The position numbers were made by a program, and so were the translations under genes. A stretch of 64,000 nt of DNA, from positions 248,001-312,000 of the forward strand of contig NZ_LRSE01000001.1 of assembly GCF_001634625.1 (NCBI RefSeq), written 5' to 3'. The stretch is from Croceicoccus bisphenolivorans (GTDB lineage Bacteria > Pseudomonadota > Alphaproteobacteria > Sphingomonadales > Sphingomonadaceae). Shown here in pieces: positions 26,396-34,655 of the stretch. Positions within the stretch are counted from its first letter, which is position 1; every line of letters begins with the position of its first letter. The notes below the pieces were generated by a model. It was not told the DNA's origin. It did not search any database and saw nothing but the letters and a program-made list of their open reading frames with translations.

Positions 26396-28490
26396 CACAC
26401 CTTCATTGCCCCCTCGCCGGGCGCGGATCGGCGCCGACATCGGCGGCACTTTCACCGATGTCGTGCTGGAAACGCCCACCGGTCGCCATTCGACCAAGCT
26501 GTTGACGACATATGACGCGCCCGAACGCGCCCTGCTCGACGGCGTGCAGCTGTTGCTGACCGAAGCGGGGCTGACCCCGGCCGACGTCGAACTGGTCGTC
26601 CACGGCACGACACTGGCCACCAATGCCCTGATCGAACGGCGCGGCGTGGCAACCGCCCTGCTGACGACAGAAGGCTTTCGCGACGTTCTGGCACTCGGCA
26701 CCGAAAGCCGCTTCGACCAGTACGATATCGCCATGGAAAAGCCCGCAGCGCTCGTCCCCCGGCGGCTGCGGCTGGGCGTGCCCGAACGGATCGCGGCAAC
26801 CGGACAAGTCCTGCTGGAACTGGACGAGGACGCGGTACGCGCGGCAGCGGCCACTTTCCGCGAAGAAAACATCCGCTCTGTCGCGGTGGCCTTCATCCAC
26901 GCCTATGCCAATCCGGCGCACGAATTGCGCGCCGCCGAAATCCTGGCCGAGGAAATGCCGGGCGTGAGCCTGTCGCTATCCAGCGAGGTTTCGCCGGAAA
27001 TGCGCGAGTACGAGCGGTTCTCGACCACGGTGGCCAACGCCTATGTCCAGCCGATCGTCGATGCCTATCTGCGGCGCCTTGAAACGCGCCTTGGCGAACT
27101 GGGCTTTGCCTGCCCGCTCTATCTGATGCTCTCGTCGGGCGGTCTGACAACGGTGGACATCGCCGCGCGTTTCCCGGTGCGTCTGGTGGAAAGCGGCCCT
27201 GCGGGCGGCGCGATCTTCGCCGCATCCGTCGCAGCGGAACGTGGCGCCAAACGGGTGCTCGCTCTCGACGTTGGCGGGACCACGGCCAAGATCTGCCTGA
27301 TCGACGACTATCGCCCGCAGACATCGCAAGTGTTCGAGGTCGGGCGCGCCCATCGCTTCCGCAAGGGATCCGGCCTGCCGCTGCGCATTCCGGTGGTCGA
27401 AATGCTGGAGATCGGCGCGGGCGGCGGTTCCATTGCGTCCGTCGATCGCGCAGGGCGACTGGCGGTCGGGCCGCACAGTGCAGGGTCCGAACCGGGTCCT
27501 GCGGCCTATGGCCGTGGCGGCACCCGTCCCACGGTTACCGACGCGGACATCGTGCTGGGCAGGATCGAGCCGAGCCGCTTTGCCGGCGGCAAGGTAACGC
27601 TCGATCCGGCGGCTTCGAATACGGCTCTGGCCGCACTGGGCATCTGGGACGGCAAGGCCGAAACCCTGGCCGTGGGCGTAAGCGAGATTGTCGACGAGAC
27701 GATGGCCGGCGCAGCGCGCGTCCATGCCGTGGAACAGGGCACGACGCTGGAGGAACGCAGCCTGATCGCCTTTGGCGGGGCCGCGCCGCTTCACGCCGCC
27801 CGCTTTGCCGAAAAGCTCGGCATCGACGAAGTCATCATTCCCGCCGGTGCCGGCGTTGGCTCTGCCGTGGGCTTCCTGCGCGCGCCGGTCAGCTACGAAG
27901 TGGCGCGCAGCCATCACCTGCAGCTTGTCGATGGTGCCGATCTGGGCGCGTTGAACACGTTGCTCGACGCCATGGCCGCACAGGCCCGCGCCCTTGTCGA
28001 CAAGGGCGCGCCGGAAAGCGAACAGACCGAGCGGCGCGTCGCACTGGGCCGCTATCAGGGACAGGGCTTCGAGATACCGTTCGACCTGCCCGAAACCGCG
28101 CTGACCGATGTAGCCGACCTGCGCACCCGGTTCGAGGTCGCCTATCGCCAGCAGTACGGCAGCCAATCGCTGGACCTGCCGGTGGAGCTGCTGACTTTCC
28201 GCGTCGCGGTATCGGCATCGGTATGGCAAGGGGCCGATCAGGGGGCACCTGCCGCTGAACGCTGGATCGAACCACCGGCCCATCGAGAGGTGATCGATCC
28301 CGACGCCGGTATTGCCATGCCGTTCGCCATCGTGTCGCGCGAAACGATGGAACCGGGCGATGCGGTACGCGGCCCGGCCCTGATAACCGAACGTGAAACC
28401 ACGACCGTCGTGTCGCCGCGGTTCGACGTGCGCATGGACGTCAACCGCTACCTCGTCCTCACCCGCCGTCCAGCAGAGATCGAAGCATGA
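26388..28490 (+). CDS. hyuA: Hydantoinase/oxoprolinase family protein HyuA
   Basis: A 700-residue ATP-binding subunit. The N-terminal IGADIGGTFTDVVLE is the family's nucleotide-binding strand (residues about 13-27). Later blocks are HGTTLATNALIERRG, SGPAGGAIFAA, ALDVGGTTAKICL and GAGGGSIAS. The family uses ATP to open hydantoin, N-methylhydantoin or 5-oxoproline rings, or to carboxylate acetone. Length fits the two-subunit type, with HyuB downstream overlapping in ATGA. The start overlaps the 2OG oxygenase. Substrate within the family cannot be read; the symbol reflects family only. Confidence 0.9.
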   Translation: MADTPSLPPRRARIGADIGGTFTDVVLETPTGRHSTKLLTTYDAPERALLDGVQLLLTEAGLTPADVELVVHGTTLATNALIERRGVATALLTTEGFRDVLALGTESRFDQYDIAMEKPAALVPRRLRLGVPERIAATGQVLLELDEDAVRAAAATFREENIRSVAVAFIHAYANPAHELRAAEILAEEMPGVSLSLSSEVSPEMREYERFSTTVANAYVQPIVDAYLRRLETRLGELGFACPLYLMLSSGGLTTVDIAARFPVRLVESGPAGGAIFAASVAAERGAKRVLALDVGGTTAKICLIDDYRPQTSQVFEVGRAHRFRKGSGLPLRIPVVEMLEIGAGGGSIASVDRAGRLAVGPHSAGSEPGPAAYGRGGTRPTVTDADIVLGRIEPSRFAGGKVTLDPAASNTALAALGIWDGKAETLAVGVSEIVDETMAGAARVHAVEQGTTLEERSLIAFGGAAPLHAARFAEKLGIDEVIIPAGAGVGSAVGFLRAPVSYEVARSHHLQLVDGADLGALNTLLDAMAAQARALVDKGAPESEQTERRVALGRYQGQGFEIPFDLPETALTDVADLRTRFEVAYRQQYGSQSLDLPVELLTFRVAVSASVWQGADQGAPAAERWIEPPAHREVIDPDAGIAMPFAIVSRETMEPGDAVRGPALITERETTTVVSPRFDVRMDVNRYLVLTRRPAEIEA

Positions 28491-30142
28491 GCCAGGCCCT
28501 TTCTGAACTGCGCAACCAGGTCATCTGGACCCGTCTGATCGCCATCGTGGAAGAACAGGCGCAGACGCTGATGCGCACCGCGTTTTCCACCACCGTGCGC
28601 GATGCGGGCGACTTGTCCGCGGCCCTGTTCGATCTGGAAGGGCGGCTGATCGCAGAGGCGGTGACGGGCACGCCTGGCCACGTGAATTCGATGGCATCGG
28701 GCGTTCGCCACTTCATCGAACGCTTTCCGCTCGACACCATGAATGCCGGCGATCACTTCATCACCAACGACCCCTGGCTGACCGCCGGGCATCTGCATGA
28801 CGTAACCGTCGTCTCGCCCGCGTTTCATGACGGGCGACTGGTCGGTCTTTTCGGGGTCTGCTGCCATCAGGTCGATATCGGCGGGCTGGGACAGGGACCG
28901 GATGGCCGATCCATCTACGAAGAGGGCATCCAGATCCCTCTGATGAAGCTGGCCAGCGCAGGCGATCTTAACGAACCGCTGCTTGAGATCATCTGCCAGA
29001 ACGTGCGAACCCCGCTGCAGGTGCGGGGCGACATCCTGTCCTACGTCACCAGCAACAACGCCGCGATCCGCCGCCTTTCGGCCATGCTGACCGAATTTGC
29101 GATGTCGGACCTGCAGGGCGTGGCGGACTATATCGTAGACCAGTCGTTGACTGCCTCGCGCACCGAAATCGCGCAGCTGCCGCAGGGCAGCTGGAGCAGC
29201 ACGCTCACTCTTGACGGTTACGATCATCCGGTAACGCTGCGCGCGACCCTGACGATCGACGGGGAAACCGTGAAGGTGGATTATGCTGGGTCCGATCCCT
29301 GCCTGCCGCGCGGCATCAATGTCGTACTGAACTATGCGCGCGCCTACACCGTATTCGCGCTGCGCTGCGTGATCAGTCCGGAAGTGCCCAACAACGCCGG
29401 TGCCCTCGCCCCGTTCGAAGTGACCGCGCCGGAAGGCTCGATCCTCAACGTCCAGCGCCCGTGGCCTGTCGCGGCGCGCCACATCATCGGCCAGATGCTG
29501 CCCGACCTCGTGTTCGGATGCCTGTCGCAGGCGATCCCCGACCGGGTGCCGGTAGAGGGCAGCTCTTGCTTGTGGAGCGTGCAGTTGCGCGGACGCCTGC
29601 CGTCTGAAGAACAGGGCCGCCAGGGCGATCTTTTCGACACCATCTTCTTCAATTCCGGCGGTTCCGGCGCGCGTCCGGGGCAGGATGGCCTGTCCGGCAC
29701 GGCCTTCCCCAGCGGCGTTCGCGCCATGCCGGTTGAGGTGACCGAACACGGCGCACCGATCGTGATCTGGCGCAAGGAGCTGTCGGCCGACAGCGGCGGC
29801 GCGGGCCGGCTGCGCGGCGGGCTTGGCCAGAAGGTCGAAGTGGCGATGCGCGACGGCAGCCCGTTCGAGGTGCTGGCCATGTTCGAACGCGTCGACCATC
29901 CGGCGCGCGGGCGCGATGGCGGCAGCGACGGTTCGGCCGGCGTGGTGCGCCTGTCCACCGGCACCCTACTGAAAGGCAAGGGGCGTCAGGAAATTCCGGC
30001 GGGCGAGCGGCTTATTCTCGAAGTTCCGGGCGGTGCGGGTCAGGGCGATCCGCGCGACCGGGATCGCGTTGCCGTCACCGAAGATCTTAGCGAAGGCTTC
30101 ATCTCCGCCGATGCAGCGCGCGCCATCTACGGCCTTGCCTGA
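28487..30142 (+). CDS. hyuB: Hydantoinase/oxoprolinase family protein HyuB
   Basis: The 551-residue partner of HyuA, starting in an ATGA overlap. Typical blocks are TAFSTTVRDAGDLSAALFD (here near residue 26), GHVNSMA, DHFITNDPWLTAGHLHDVTVV, and GGAGRLRGGLGQ near residues 440-451, with the C-terminal PGGAGQGDPRDRD. Full length. HyuA and HyuB act as one enzyme. The stop is 34 bases from the convergent LysR stop, where a perfect hairpin sits. Confidence 0.92.
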   Translation: MSQALSELRNQVIWTRLIAIVEEQAQTLMRTAFSTTVRDAGDLSAALFDLEGRLIAEAVTGTPGHVNSMASGVRHFIERFPLDTMNAGDHFITNDPWLTAGHLHDVTVVSPAFHDGRLVGLFGVCCHQVDIGGLGQGPDGRSIYEEGIQIPLMKLASAGDLNEPLLEIICQNVRTPLQVRGDILSYVTSNNAAIRRLSAMLTEFAMSDLQGVADYIVDQSLTASRTEIAQLPQGSWSSTLTLDGYDHPVTLRATLTIDGETVKVDYAGSDPCLPRGINVVLNYARAYTVFALRCVISPEVPNNAGALAPFEVTAPEGSILNVQRPWPVAARHIIGQMLPDLVFGCLSQAIPDRVPVEGSSCLWSVQLRGRLPSEEQGRQGDLFDTIFFNSGGSGARPGQDGLSGTAFPSGVRAMPVEVTEHGAPIVIWRKELSADSGGAGRLRGGLGQKVEVAMRDGSPFEVLAMFERVDHPARGRDGGSDGSAGVVRLSTGTLLKGKGRQEIPAGERLILEVPGGAGQGDPRDRDRVAVTEDLSEGFISADAARAIYGLA

Positions 30143-30159
30143 CAAGGCTTGACGCGCGC

Positions 30160-30184
30160 GAGGCCTGACCGGTGGTCAGGCCTC
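30160..30184. terminator. Perfect 11-bp hairpin spanning the LysR stop codon
   Basis: GAGGCCTGACC (30160-30170), loop GGT, GGTCAGGCCTC (30174-30184). The LysR stop codon (30176-30178) lies inside the right arm. It sits in the convergent gap of HyuB and LysR and could act in both directions. No T-tract follows on either strand. Confidence 0.6.
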
Positions 30185-31141
30185 CATGTCGAATTCGTCG
30201 TCGGGGGCGAACGCAGGCACATCGTTCATCGGCAGAGTCCGGCAATTATGCAGGTCGCTTGCCAATTGCTCGGCGAACTTGGCCGCGGCAAGCGGCAGGG
30301 GACGTCCCTTCAGCTGGCCCAGCACCAGTGGGCCGTAAGTTCGGTCAAGATCGCTGATCCGCCGCACGGCAAAACGCTCATCATTCTCCCACGTGGCCGC
30401 ACCGATATCGATCTGGAACGTGATCAGGTCGCTGGCCGCCACGATCTCGCCCAGCATGTCGAAATTGTTCGCCTCGACCACGATGTTCGGTTTTACCGAG
30501 CTGTTGCTGAGCCGGCTTTCAATAATCTCGCGCCCGCCGAACGAGGTATTGGGCATGGCAAGGTCGTACTCCGCACATTCCCGAAGGCGCAGGACAGGTT
30601 TTGCCGCAAGGGGATGATCGGCCGCCATGATGGCGAGCAACCCCTGCCCCACCGAAAGAATCGGCTGCAATTCGGGATGACGCAGCGGCCGGAAGATCAG
30701 CGCCAGATCGATTTCGTATTCGCTCAGCGCGCGGACCGCCCGGACATGGTCGGTCACAAGGATCTTGAAGCGCAGCTGAGGATAGCGACTGCGGAAATCG
30801 ACGATGTGCCGCAGAAGGAAGCTGCGCGCGACTGCATGGCTGCAGGCAATGCGCACGTCGCCACGTTGCAAGCCGGTCAATTCCTCGATCTGCGAATAGA
30901 CGCGCGTCAATTCAGAGGTTTGTTCGCGAATCCACCGGATGAAAAGTTCGCCCGCGGCGGTCAGGCGGACGCCCAGCGAATGCCGTTCAAACAGCGGTGC
31001 GCCAAGATCATGCTCCACGTCCTGAATGCGCCGCAGCAATGCCGACGGCGTCATGTTCAAACGTTCGGCAGCCTGCCGCACCGAACCGGCGCGAGCGACT
31101 TCATCAATGTACGCCCATATTCTTTGATTGCGCAAAGCCAA
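30176..31141 (-). CDS. LysR-family transcriptional regulator
   Basis: A 321-residue LTTR. The N-terminal winged helix has VRQAAERLNMTPSALLRRIQD (words SVRQAAERLNMTPSALL), a bit unusual in ending with LLRRIQ rather than VSRQIK. The effector domain begins about residue 95 (GDVRIACSHAVARSF). It is divergent from SDR 4 and convergent with hyuB, so it is the obvious local regulator. LTTRs generally bind the promoter between themselves and the divergent gene; the copy B inverted repeat lies 29 bases upstream of its start. Effector unknown. Confidence 0.9.
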   Translation of the reverse strand: MALRNQRIWAYIDEVARAGSVRQAAERLNMTPSALLRRIQDVEHDLGAPLFERHSLGVRLTAAGELFIRWIREQTSELTRVYSQIEELTGLQRGDVRIACSHAVARSFLLRHIVDFRSRYPQLRFKILVTDHVRAVRALSEYEIDLALIFRPLRHPELQPILSVGQGLLAIMAADHPLAAKPVLRLRECAEYDLAMPNTSFGGREIIESRLSNSSVKPNIVVEANNFDMLGEIVAASDLITFQIDIGAATWENDERFAVRRISDLDRTYGPLVLGQLKGRPLPLAAAKFAEQLASDLHNCRTLPMNDVPAFAPDDEFDMEA

Positions 31142-31169
31142 GGCAGCCTCCGTTCGCTTTTTTGCACCA

Positions 31170-31197
31170 CCCTACTCGTGTTTTAGCATAACTAGGG
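31170..31197. promoter_or_regulatory. 28-bp inverted repeat, candidate LysR operator (copy B)
   Basis: CCCTA (31170-31174) and TAGGG (31193-31197) with an 18-base spacer lie between divergent LysR and SDR 4, 108 bases before SDR 4. Same size and geometry as copy A before the 2OG oxygenase operon. Confidence 0.55.
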
Positions 31198-31510
31198 CAA
31201 CGGGCCATGCCTTATGAAAGAGCATGCATGATGCGATAGGTCAACAAGTCAATCGAAAAATGCGCCGATATCATAAATAAATTCTTATCGACAGAAGGAA
31301 CAGCATGGACCTTGGTTTGGCCAATAAGGTTGTTATCATAACCGGCGCAGGCAAAGGAATGGGTCCGGAAATAACAAAATCGTTCTGTTATGAAGGATCA
31401 TTGGTTTCAGTACTTGGTAGAGATTTATCTGCACTTGAGATTTTGAAAGAGAAATACCCAGAATACAGGGATAGTATCTCTCTATTCTCATGCGATGTCA
31501 CCAAGGCGGA
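31198..31510. other. AT-rich segment covering SDR 4 promoter and first codons
   Basis: By hand count 123 of 300 bases (31201-31500) are G or C, about 41%. The line 31561-31620 in the same gene is 70%. The segment uses ATA, AGA, TTA and TTG codons that are scarce elsewhere in the window. The change falls inside one open frame at about base 31500. Confidence 0.85.
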
Positions 31511-32096
31511 TGATTGCGATCGCGCCGTGGCAGAGGTTGTTTCAAAGCATGGTCAGGTGGACGTGCTGGTCAATGTGGCGGGCGGCACGGGGCCGGTCGG
31601 CATCCCGGCATGGGAAACCAGCCCGGAAGCTTTCGAGGAGATCGTGCGGCTGAACATGGCCGGCTGTTTTCACATGATGCGCGCCGTCCTGCCCCCGATG
31701 ATCGCGCGCCACTACGGCAAGATCGTCAACGTGGGCGGCACGTTCGGCATGCATGGCCGCGCCGGACGCATGGCATATTCGGCATCCAAATGGGGGCTTC
31801 GCGGCATAACGAAGTCGACCGCGATCGAGGCCGGACCGCACAACATCAACGTCAACATCGTTGCGCCCGGCATGGTGGATGGCCCCCGTTTCCGCACCAA
31901 GGTCATGCCCGGCATGGCAGCGGCGCGCGGCATCACCGAAGAACAGGCGATCGACGAACATGCTTCCGAATATGCCCTGCGCCGGATCAGCCAGGCACAG
32001 GACGTAGCAAATGCCTGCATGTTCCTCGCTTCCGACGTCTCGCGCCAGATCACCGGTGTCGACCTTCCGGTGGATGGTGGCTGGGCCGCCCTGTAA
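31305..32096 (+). CDS. Short-chain dehydrogenase/reductase (SDR 4), composition-chimeric
   Basis: A 263-residue classical SDR. Cofactor motif is ITGAGKGMGPE near residues 13-23, active site AYSASKWGLRG, C-terminus ITGVDLPVDGG. GAAGGAA lies a few bases before the ATG. The first 65 codons are AT-rich with rare codons, then composition jumps to the host's GC-rich norm while the frame stays intact. This suggests either a recombination joint or selection for an unstructured 5' end. The catalytic half resembles SDR 2 (GRAGR.AYSASKWGLRG). It probably shares a transcript with the dihydroorotase-like gene 39 bases downstream and is likely LysR-controlled. Confidence 0.9.
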   Translation: MDLGLANKVVIITGAGKGMGPEITKSFCYEGSLVSVLGRDLSALEILKEKYPEYRDSISLFSCDVTKADDCDRAVAEVVSKHGQVDVLVNVAGGTGPVGIPAWETSPEAFEEIVRLNMAGCFHMMRAVLPPMIARHYGKIVNVGGTFGMHGRAGRMAYSASKWGLRGITKSTAIEAGPHNINVNIVAPGMVDGPRFRTKVMPGMAAARGITEEQAIDEHASEYALRRISQAQDVANACMFLASDVSRQITGVDLPVDGGWAAL

Positions 32097-32135
32097 CAAC
32101 ATACTGCGATCGCAGCGCGCGATCGCGCAACCAGA

Positions 32136-33566
32136 ATGAAAGACACTGCCATGCTTGCCGATCTTGTCATCAACGGGGCCACTCTCGTCACCGACAGCGC
32201 GACTTTCCCCGCTTCGATCGCGATCAAGGACGGCGCGATCCTGGCGATCGGCGGCGCGGACGCCATGCCGGAAGCCAAAGAGGTGCTGGACGCAACCGGC
32301 AAGTTCCTGCTGCCCGGCGCGATCGACGCGCACGTGCACTTCCGCGATCCGGGCTATACACACAAGGAAACCTGGGAGACCGGCACGGCGAGCGCCGCAA
32401 TGGGCGGCGTAACGACGGTTTTCGAGATGCCGAACACCAACCCGCCAACGGGAAATGTTGAAGCTCTCAATATCAAGCTCAAGTCGGCCGAAGCCGCCTA
32501 CGTCGATTTCGGCATTTACGGCCTGCTGGGCGAAGACAATCTCGACCAGCTGGAAGCCCTGATCGAAGGGGGCGTCGCGGCTTTCAAATGCTTTATGGGC
32601 AACACCTTCGGCAACCTGCCCTCCCCGCCATCAGGCGCGATCCTTGAAGGGTTCGAAATCGTTGCCAAGCACGGTTATCGCGTGGCGCTTCACGCGGAAA
32701 ACGCATCTATCATGGCCCGTCGCCAGAAAAAGCTGCAGGCCGCAGGCCGGTGTGACCCCCTAGCACACCTTGACGCCCGCCCCCCTGTCGTGGCGGTCGA
32801 AGCCGTGGCGCGTGCCGCCATCCTTGCCGAATGGACCGGCGCGCGCATTCACATCCTCCACGTCTCGTCGGGCGACGAATTGCGCCCGCTGCGCGAAGCC
32901 AAGCTGCGCGGCGTGGACATCACGGCAGAGACCTGTCCGCACTACCTGCTGCTCGACGAACATGCCTATACCGACAAGAAGTCGCTGATCCGCGTGAACC
33001 CGCCCGTGCGCGAGAAGGTTCACCAGGACCAGTTGTGGCAGGGCGTTGCCGACGGCACCATCGACATGATCGCCACCGACCATGCGCCGCACAGCCATGA
33101 CGAAAAGCACCGCGACGATATCTGGACCGCCGATTGCGGTTTCACCGGCGTACAGACCCAGATGCCGCTGATGCTCAGCCAGGTCGTCGCCGGGCGGATG
33201 TCGATCACGCAATATGTGCGCATGACCTCGCTCGCTCCGGCCAAGGCATTCGGGCTCTACCCCCGCAAGGGCGCGTTGCTACCCGGATCTGACGCCGACA
33301 TCGTCATCATCGACATGGACCGCGAAACCATCGTGGAGCCGGGCGATCTCCAGTCCAAGGGCAACTCCACCCCGTTCGAGGGTTGGACCGCCAAGGGTGC
33401 GCCGATCCATACGCTGGTACGCGGCCGTTTCGTCATGCGCGATGGAAAGCTCTGCACCGAAGCAAAAGGCCACGGCCTCAACGTCCGCCGCATCCAGCAG
33501 ATGCCGACCCCAACGCCGTGCAATACCCACACGACGACGGCAGCGATTCTGGCAAAGGCGCCCTGA
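32136..33566 (+). CDS. Dihydroorotase / allantoinase / dihydropyrimidinase-like cyclic amidohydrolase
   Basis: A 476-residue zinc-dependent cyclic amidase. Ligands are His66 and His68 (DAHVHFRDPG), the bridging Lys151 (AAFKCFMG), His186 (ALHAEN), His242 (HILHVSS) and Asp315 (ATDHAPHS). All are present. The length and the FEGWTAKGAP segment near the C-terminus suit dihydroorotase/allantoinase-type enzymes rather than the shorter pyrimidine PyrC. It hydrolyses cyclic amides or imides, complementing ATP-dependent HyuAB. The ATG at 32151 is an alternative start. The last 20 residues (MPTPTPCNTHTTTA) look unstructured. Confidence 0.9.
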   Translation: MKDTAMLADLVINGATLVTDSATFPASIAIKDGAILAIGGADAMPEAKEVLDATGKFLLPGAIDAHVHFRDPGYTHKETWETGTASAAMGGVTTVFEMPNTNPPTGNVEALNIKLKSAEAAYVDFGIYGLLGEDNLDQLEALIEGGVAAFKCFMGNTFGNLPSPPSGAILEGFEIVAKHGYRVALHAENASIMARRQKKLQAAGRCDPLAHLDARPPVVAVEAVARAAILAEWTGARIHILHVSSGDELRPLREAKLRGVDITAETCPHYLLLDEHAYTDKKSLIRVNPPVREKVHQDQLWQGVADGTIDMIATDHAPHSHDEKHRDDIWTADCGFTGVQTQMPLMLSQVVAGRMSITQYVRMTSLAPAKAFGLYPRKGALLPGSDADIVIIDMDRETIVEPGDLQSKGNSTPFEGWTAKGAPIHTLVRGRFVMRDGKLCTEAKGHGLNVRRIQQMPTPTPCNTHTTTAAILAKAP

Positions 33567-33711
33567 GGCATTCCCTTCGCCGACGTCTCGACCCCCACTG
33601 CCAGGCATACGATCATCGTTTCGCTAAACGGCAAGTTCGACTTCACCCGAACGGGCATGGAAACGGCACGTCCGGTTGCGGACAGCGGTAGCCCTGCCTA
33701 GACTGGTTGGC

Positions 33712-34539
33712 ATGAGCGACCAGCAAACCGGACCCGTCCTTGTCGCAACCAACCTGTCGGCGCGTGATGACCGTGCGATCGACCGGGCCGTCATGCTGGC
33801 CCGCCACCGCGGGGTGGAACTGGTCGTCGTCCATGTCGTGAAACCCGGCAGCCGCAAGGCCGAAGACGCCGAACGCGCCCGCACCGAACTGGCCGAAGTG
33901 CTGCCGGATGGCGTGGACGCGCGATTATGCCTGCCCATCGGGTCCGCCCCGCAGGAAATCACGCGTGTCGCGGGGGAAACCGGGGCGCAGATGATCGTGA
34001 CCGGCGTGGCCCGCTTCAACGACATCGGCGACTATTTCCTCGGCACGTCGGTCGATCACATCCTGCGCCATGCCAAAGTGCCGGTGCTGGTGGTGAAACG
34101 CCGCCCGCACGCGCCCTATGCCAAACTGCTGGCCGCGACCGACCTGTCGGAAACATCGGCCGGGGCCATCGCGGTGGCGGGCGCGCTGTTCCCCGATAGG
34201 CGGATGCGCGTCGTTCACGGCTGGCACGTTCCCTTCGCCGGATGGCAAAAGGCCGTACACGTGCGCGACGAAACCGAGACCGCGGCCAAGAAAGCGCTGA
34301 TCGCGTTCGTGGCGGAATCGGGCTTTCCCGAACCGCTGCGCGACCGGATCGAGCCGCTTACGCTGGAGGGTGGAGCCGAACGCGCGGTGATCGACGCGAT
34401 CGAAAGCTACCGACCTGACCTGCTGGTGCTGGGCACGCAAGGCTGCGGCGGATTCCGTCAGGCGACACTGGGCAGCACCGCAAGCGCGCTGCTTTCCTCC
34501 GCCCCGTGCGATGCACTGGTCGTGCCTCCGGCCTGCTGA
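33712..34539 (+). CDS. Tandem universal stress protein (UspA family)
   Basis: A 275-residue protein with two Usp domains. The first runs from about residue 8 (VLVATNLSARDDRAI) to 130 and the second from about 140 (LLAATDLSETSAGAI). The C-terminal nucleotide-loop pattern is present as LGTQGCGGFRQATLGSTAS; the first domain has the variant VTGVARFNDIGDYFLGTS. ATG 33712 is chosen because the domain begins just after it. It likely marks the border of the catabolic region; role in stress, ligand unknown. Confidence 0.85.
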   Translation: MSDQQTGPVLVATNLSARDDRAIDRAVMLARHRGVELVVVHVVKPGSRKAEDAERARTELAEVLPDGVDARLCLPIGSAPQEITRVAGETGAQMIVTGVARFNDIGDYFLGTSVDHILRHAKVPVLVVKRRPHAPYAKLLAATDLSETSAGAIAVAGALFPDRRMRVVHGWHVPFAGWQKAVHVRDETETAAKKALIAFVAESGFPEPLRDRIEPLTLEGGAERAVIDAIESYRPDLLVLGTQGCGGFRQATLGSTASALLSSAPCDALVVPPAC

Positions 34540-34655
34540 AACTCCCCACTATCAAATGATTTAGGCGGATCTGCAGAGGCGTGGTATCCTGCGGTCCTCA
34601 ACCGCGTCCACGGGCGCGCAATAAAGCGCCCGGGGCGCCCACGAGGAGGGTGCCT

